From Sodiomyces alkalinus F11 (Eukaryota; Ascomycota; Sordariomycetes; Glomerellales; Plectosphaerellaceae): a stretch of 64,000 nucleotides of DNA. The translations under genes were made by a program, and so were the position numbers. Under the pieces are notes generated by a model. It ran no database searches. It saw nothing but the letters and a program-made list of their open reading frames with translations, and was not told the origin of the DNA. Position 1 is the first letter of the stretch. The number at the start of each line of letters is the position of its first letter. The stretch is taken from contig NW_021167093.1 in NCBI RefSeq assembly GCF_003711515.1, forward strand, positions 236,643 through 300,642, written 5' to 3'. Below, piece by piece: positions 61,326 to 64,000 of this stretch.

Positions 61326-62030
61326 TAATAGTAGTAGGATAATTATAGTAGTCTATGCTTCTAGGGGCCTAGGTAAGGGTAAGGGCGTGATAATTAGGGT
61401 AAGCGTCGGGTATATAGTAGGTATAAGATACGGGTTAATTTAAGACCTTTTAAGGGTAGCTTATATACTAATAAGTATATCGTTAATAAGGGCGATATAT
61501 ATCCTTATCGTTTCCTATACACGCTATAATACGCGTTCGTTAATCTTATTATATAAGGTCCTTATAACCTGTCTTTAGCCCCTTAGTAGGCTTAGGGCGA
61601 AGTAACCTAGACCTCCTTTTATATAAGCCTTAAAGCTTATAGTCTTAAGAGTTCGAATATATAACGGCTTATTAAAAGTTATTTATATATTAAGACCGAA
61701 AATATAGTTTATTTGAACTAAGAAAGAAAAGGAGGAAAGGAAAAGTCTACGCGGTGTATAGGCGGCTAAGTACAGATTATATCGTATAGGCCTTGCTAGG
61801 AGGTCTATATTCCTTAGTCCCGGCCACTACCAGGGACTATTTCGCGGGCTATAGCCTATAACACCTATAGATATCTACCTTCTAAGCCTAAACGTATAAT
61901 TGGCTACTAGGTTATTCTACCCCGAAGGAGGTCTATGCGATACTCCAACGGTCCTACAAGGGCATATAACGGTATATAATTATCTCGATCAATTAACGAT
62001 TTCAACCCCTTAATTTTTAACCCTATTTTT
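61326..62030. other. Unclassified RIP-mutated sequence
   Basis: TA-rich sequence with no recognisable coding block. A purine stretch AAGAAAAGGAGGAAAGGAAAA lies near 61725-61745. RIP character fades near 62030, where normal CA/TG content returns. Confidence 0.4.
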
Positions 62031-63100
62031 TAACGGTTCCAGTTACTCTGTATCTGACAGACCCCGCATTTCCTACACTGACGTCACCCGCATGCATGGC
62101 ATTAACCGATCTACCGGTATTCCATTAGCCTCTAAACTTTATTCCCATTGCGGACGATATCCGTAAATCAAAGGATCGTAGACATGCTCACCTGTTCAGG
62201 TTAGATCAATGGGAGAACCATAGCTACAGGTTGGCCATAACGAACAACCCAGCTTACTGGCTAGCTGCCTCATTGTGGTTTACCTCAATTCACAATTGAC
62301 GTTAAGCCTCCAGTATCAGATCACTCTGGCATTTGGTCTGCAACAAATCCCTGCGGTTATGTGTTTGCGTGCGTGTTACGCGTGGGAGTCGTGTGACTGA
62401 CAAGGTGCCGCTTATGCACCAGCTCTTGAAAGGCAACCGGTTGCCGACATGATGTTTCTGTCCAATGCCATCGCGACACTTTCCTCGTACCCTGGCTCTG
62501 CCCAGAAGATTTCCTTGGTTTTGATGGTCACTTCCTTGCATCTTGCGGCTTTCCCTCTCTATACTGACGTCGCTTCAGACACACCTTAATACAGGCGTCA
62601 TTGGCTGCACCTGACGCTACCTTCGATCACTTGCCCTTTCTGGAGCATGAGTCGGCTCCCAACTCGTGGCGTCTCCGCTTTGCTTCGGCAATAGTCTGTC
62701 CAACTGATGCAATCGTAATCCCTCCGAGTCCGGTGGGCATAGTTGGACCTACACAGCAGCAGAACAAGTCCCGCTAGACGAAGCTCTTAATGACGAAGCC
62801 ATGGAGGACTACACAGTCTACCAAAGTATCTCGCCCTGTTCTCGGAGGCCTGGTCGATTGCCAACGGGTGAGATTCCCCACATATACCGAGCTGATGACG
62901 AAGTTCGGCATGCATAGAGCCATGCAGCCGTCTGGGGCCTCCTCTGGTTCCGAGTGGCATGTATGTGTAAGAGAGCTCACCTATATATGCTTCTTGTTTC
63001 GGCCTCAAGTGAAATTGCTACCCCGTCAAGCCCCTCCCTAAATCCCGCTACCCCGGTGTTCTGCGCAGCTTCGTCGTTGGTCCCAGCACTAGAGTAGCTC
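62031..63100. promoter_or_regulatory. Unmutated intergenic region upstream of the trehalase gene
   Basis: Normal dinucleotide content and no gene that I can support. Several short open frames on both strands lack family features. It contains a perfect TGACGTCA (62079-62086), a related TGACGTCG near 62564, a TATA-like TATATAT (62982-62988) and CCCCT/CCCCGG motifs near 63030-63055 that could be stress- or carbon-response sites. The last points are inference from consensus only. Confidence 0.5.
62982..62988 (+). promoter_or_regulatory. TATA-like box of the trehalase gene
   Basis: TATATAT lies 113 bases upstream of the ATG at 63101 in otherwise non-AT-rich DNA, a plausible core promoter position. 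Confidence 0.4.
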
Positions 63101-64000
63101 ATGATGGCAAAACCGAAACACTTTTGGGCGGCTCTCGTCGCACTCATGCCCCCATTCGCCCGGGCTCAGCTCTTCCAGAATGGCTCGGTCACGGCTCCTT
63201 GTGATTCCGCCCTTTATTGCCATGGGGACATATTGAGCCAGGTTCAGCTTGCCCGGCCATTCCATGACTCGAAAACATTTGTGGATATGTAGGATATATC
63301 ATCCATCTGCTTCACATTTGCATGAAATCAGACTGACATCTCCTGATAGGCCGGCGAAGAGATCACTGGAGGAGATACAAATGGCCTTTGATGCGCTACC
63401 AAAGCCACTCAAAAACGACTCGGATCTGAATGACTTCCTTGAAACCAACTTTGCCATGGCCGGTGGTGAACTTGAACCGTTGCAGGATCTAGATACCGAT
63501 CCTGTGTTTTTGAACAAGATCGACGATCCTGTCATCCGCGAATTTACCGAAGAGGTCATTGACATCTGGCCCGACCTTACCCGGACTTACGCTGGAGCCG
63601 GCAGTAACTGCAGCGACTGTCCGAATAGCTTCATCCCAATCAACCATCCCTTTGTTGTGGCTGGCGGTCGTTTCCGAGAGCCATATTACTGGGACTCGTA
63701 TTGGATCCTTGAGGGTCTATTGCGAACCAAAGGCGCCTTCACCCAGATCTCTCGAAACCAAATCGATAACTTCCTGGACCTGGTAGACCAGTATGGCTTC
63801 GTCATGAACGGAGCCCGGAAGTATTATCTGAATCGTTCTCAGCCACCCTTGCTCTCGCAGATGGTACGTCTGTATGTTGAGCAAACCAATGAGACGGATC
63901 TCTTGGATCGGGCTCTGCCCCTGCTGATCAAGGAACACGAATGGTGGACCGTTAATCGTACCGTGCATGTTACCAAAGGTGACAGAACATACCAGTTGAA
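63101..64000 (+). CDS. Secreted GH37 trehalase, 5' part (cut by window end)
   Basis: Hydrolyses alpha,alpha-trehalose to two glucose molecules. Exon 1 is 63101-63288, the intron 63289-63349 (GTAGGA...GATAG, with ACTGAC as branch-like site), and exon 2 runs 63350 to the window end, giving 279 complete residues. Residues 1-23 look like a signal peptide (HFWAALVALMPPFARAQ), so the enzyme is probably secreted or wall-bound. Family blocks are DSKTFVDM (56-63), the GH37 signature as AGGRFREPYYWDSY (167-180), and NGARKYYLNRSQPPLL. The second signature and catalytic Asp/Glu lie beyond the window. ATGATG offers two starts; I use the first. The calcium-binding and phosphorylated N-terminus of cytosolic neutral trehalases is absent. 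No RIP is seen. Confidence 0.92.

Noticed and set aside
62302..63041. Open frames on both strands in the intergenic island
   Set aside because: They overlap each other, lack family blocks and consistent introns, and lie in the presumed trehalase promoter region.
63717..63968. 83-codon minus-strand frame, and 63299-63565 minus-strand frame
   Set aside because: Both are antisense to exon 2 or the intron of the trehalase gene.

Overview
The window is nuclear DNA of a filamentous ascomycete (Pezizomycotina type). Two ordinary intron-containing fungal genes flank about 47 kb of nested, mutated transposable elements. Outside the two gene islands the sequence is almost devoid of CpA and TpG and saturated with TpA, while CpG is kept. 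Bases 5041-5100, for example, contain no CA or TG and 12 TA. Nearly every stop in the element reading frames is TAG or TAA where Gln (CAG/CAA) or Trp (TGG) is expected. This is the signature of repeat-induced point mutation (RIP) of CpA type, so most long open frames are gone and short open frames are mostly chance.

Layout, left to right. (1) 1-497: a Gypsy reverse transcriptase fragment, fused in frame to (2) Copia-A (+, 498-8734), whose linker is split by (3) an LTR element B (1455-6805, 5-bp target duplication, unequal LTRs, no recognisable pol). (4) Copia-C (-, 8735-13138) is cut off on its left side. (5) An unmutated island, 13139 to about 14840, carries the TFIIE alpha-subunit gene (three exons, minus strand). 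(6) A complete chromodomain-type Gypsy element (15018-22231) has 213-bp LTRs and an antisense open-like frame. (7) After a short AT-rich spacer with a 23-bp palindrome comes LINE-2a (-, 22622 to about 36231), interrupted by a tRNA-headed SINE (23597-24063) and by a full-length LINE-1a (+, 25540-31716). (8) Copia-D (-, 36237-43647) has 196-bp LTRs, a 5-bp target duplication and an antisense accessory frame. (9) Copia-E (+, 43653 to about 53992) is split by a complete Copia-A-like element (-, 47855-53341) with 203-bp LTRs and a perfect 5-bp target duplication. (10) LINE-2b (-, 53993 to about 58366) contains a second SINE (54073-54545). (11) LINE-1b (+, 58371-61325) carries an internal deletion and a third SINE (58944-59452). 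(12) Unclassified mutated DNA runs to about 62030. (13) An unmutated island holds the promoter and 5' part of a secreted GH37 trehalase gene, cut by the window end.

The elements are functionally linked. The SINE has Pol III box A/box B-like motifs and ends in the same 3' sequence as LINE-1, so LINE-1 probably mobilised it. The order of insertion can be read from the nesting: LINE-2 and Copia-E are older, and LINE-1, the SINEs, element B and the nested Copia came later. All were then mutated by RIP, which also turned zinc-knuckle Cys/His codons into Tyr and catalytic Asp codons into Asn. No CRISPR array, rRNA gene or bacterial-type operon is present.
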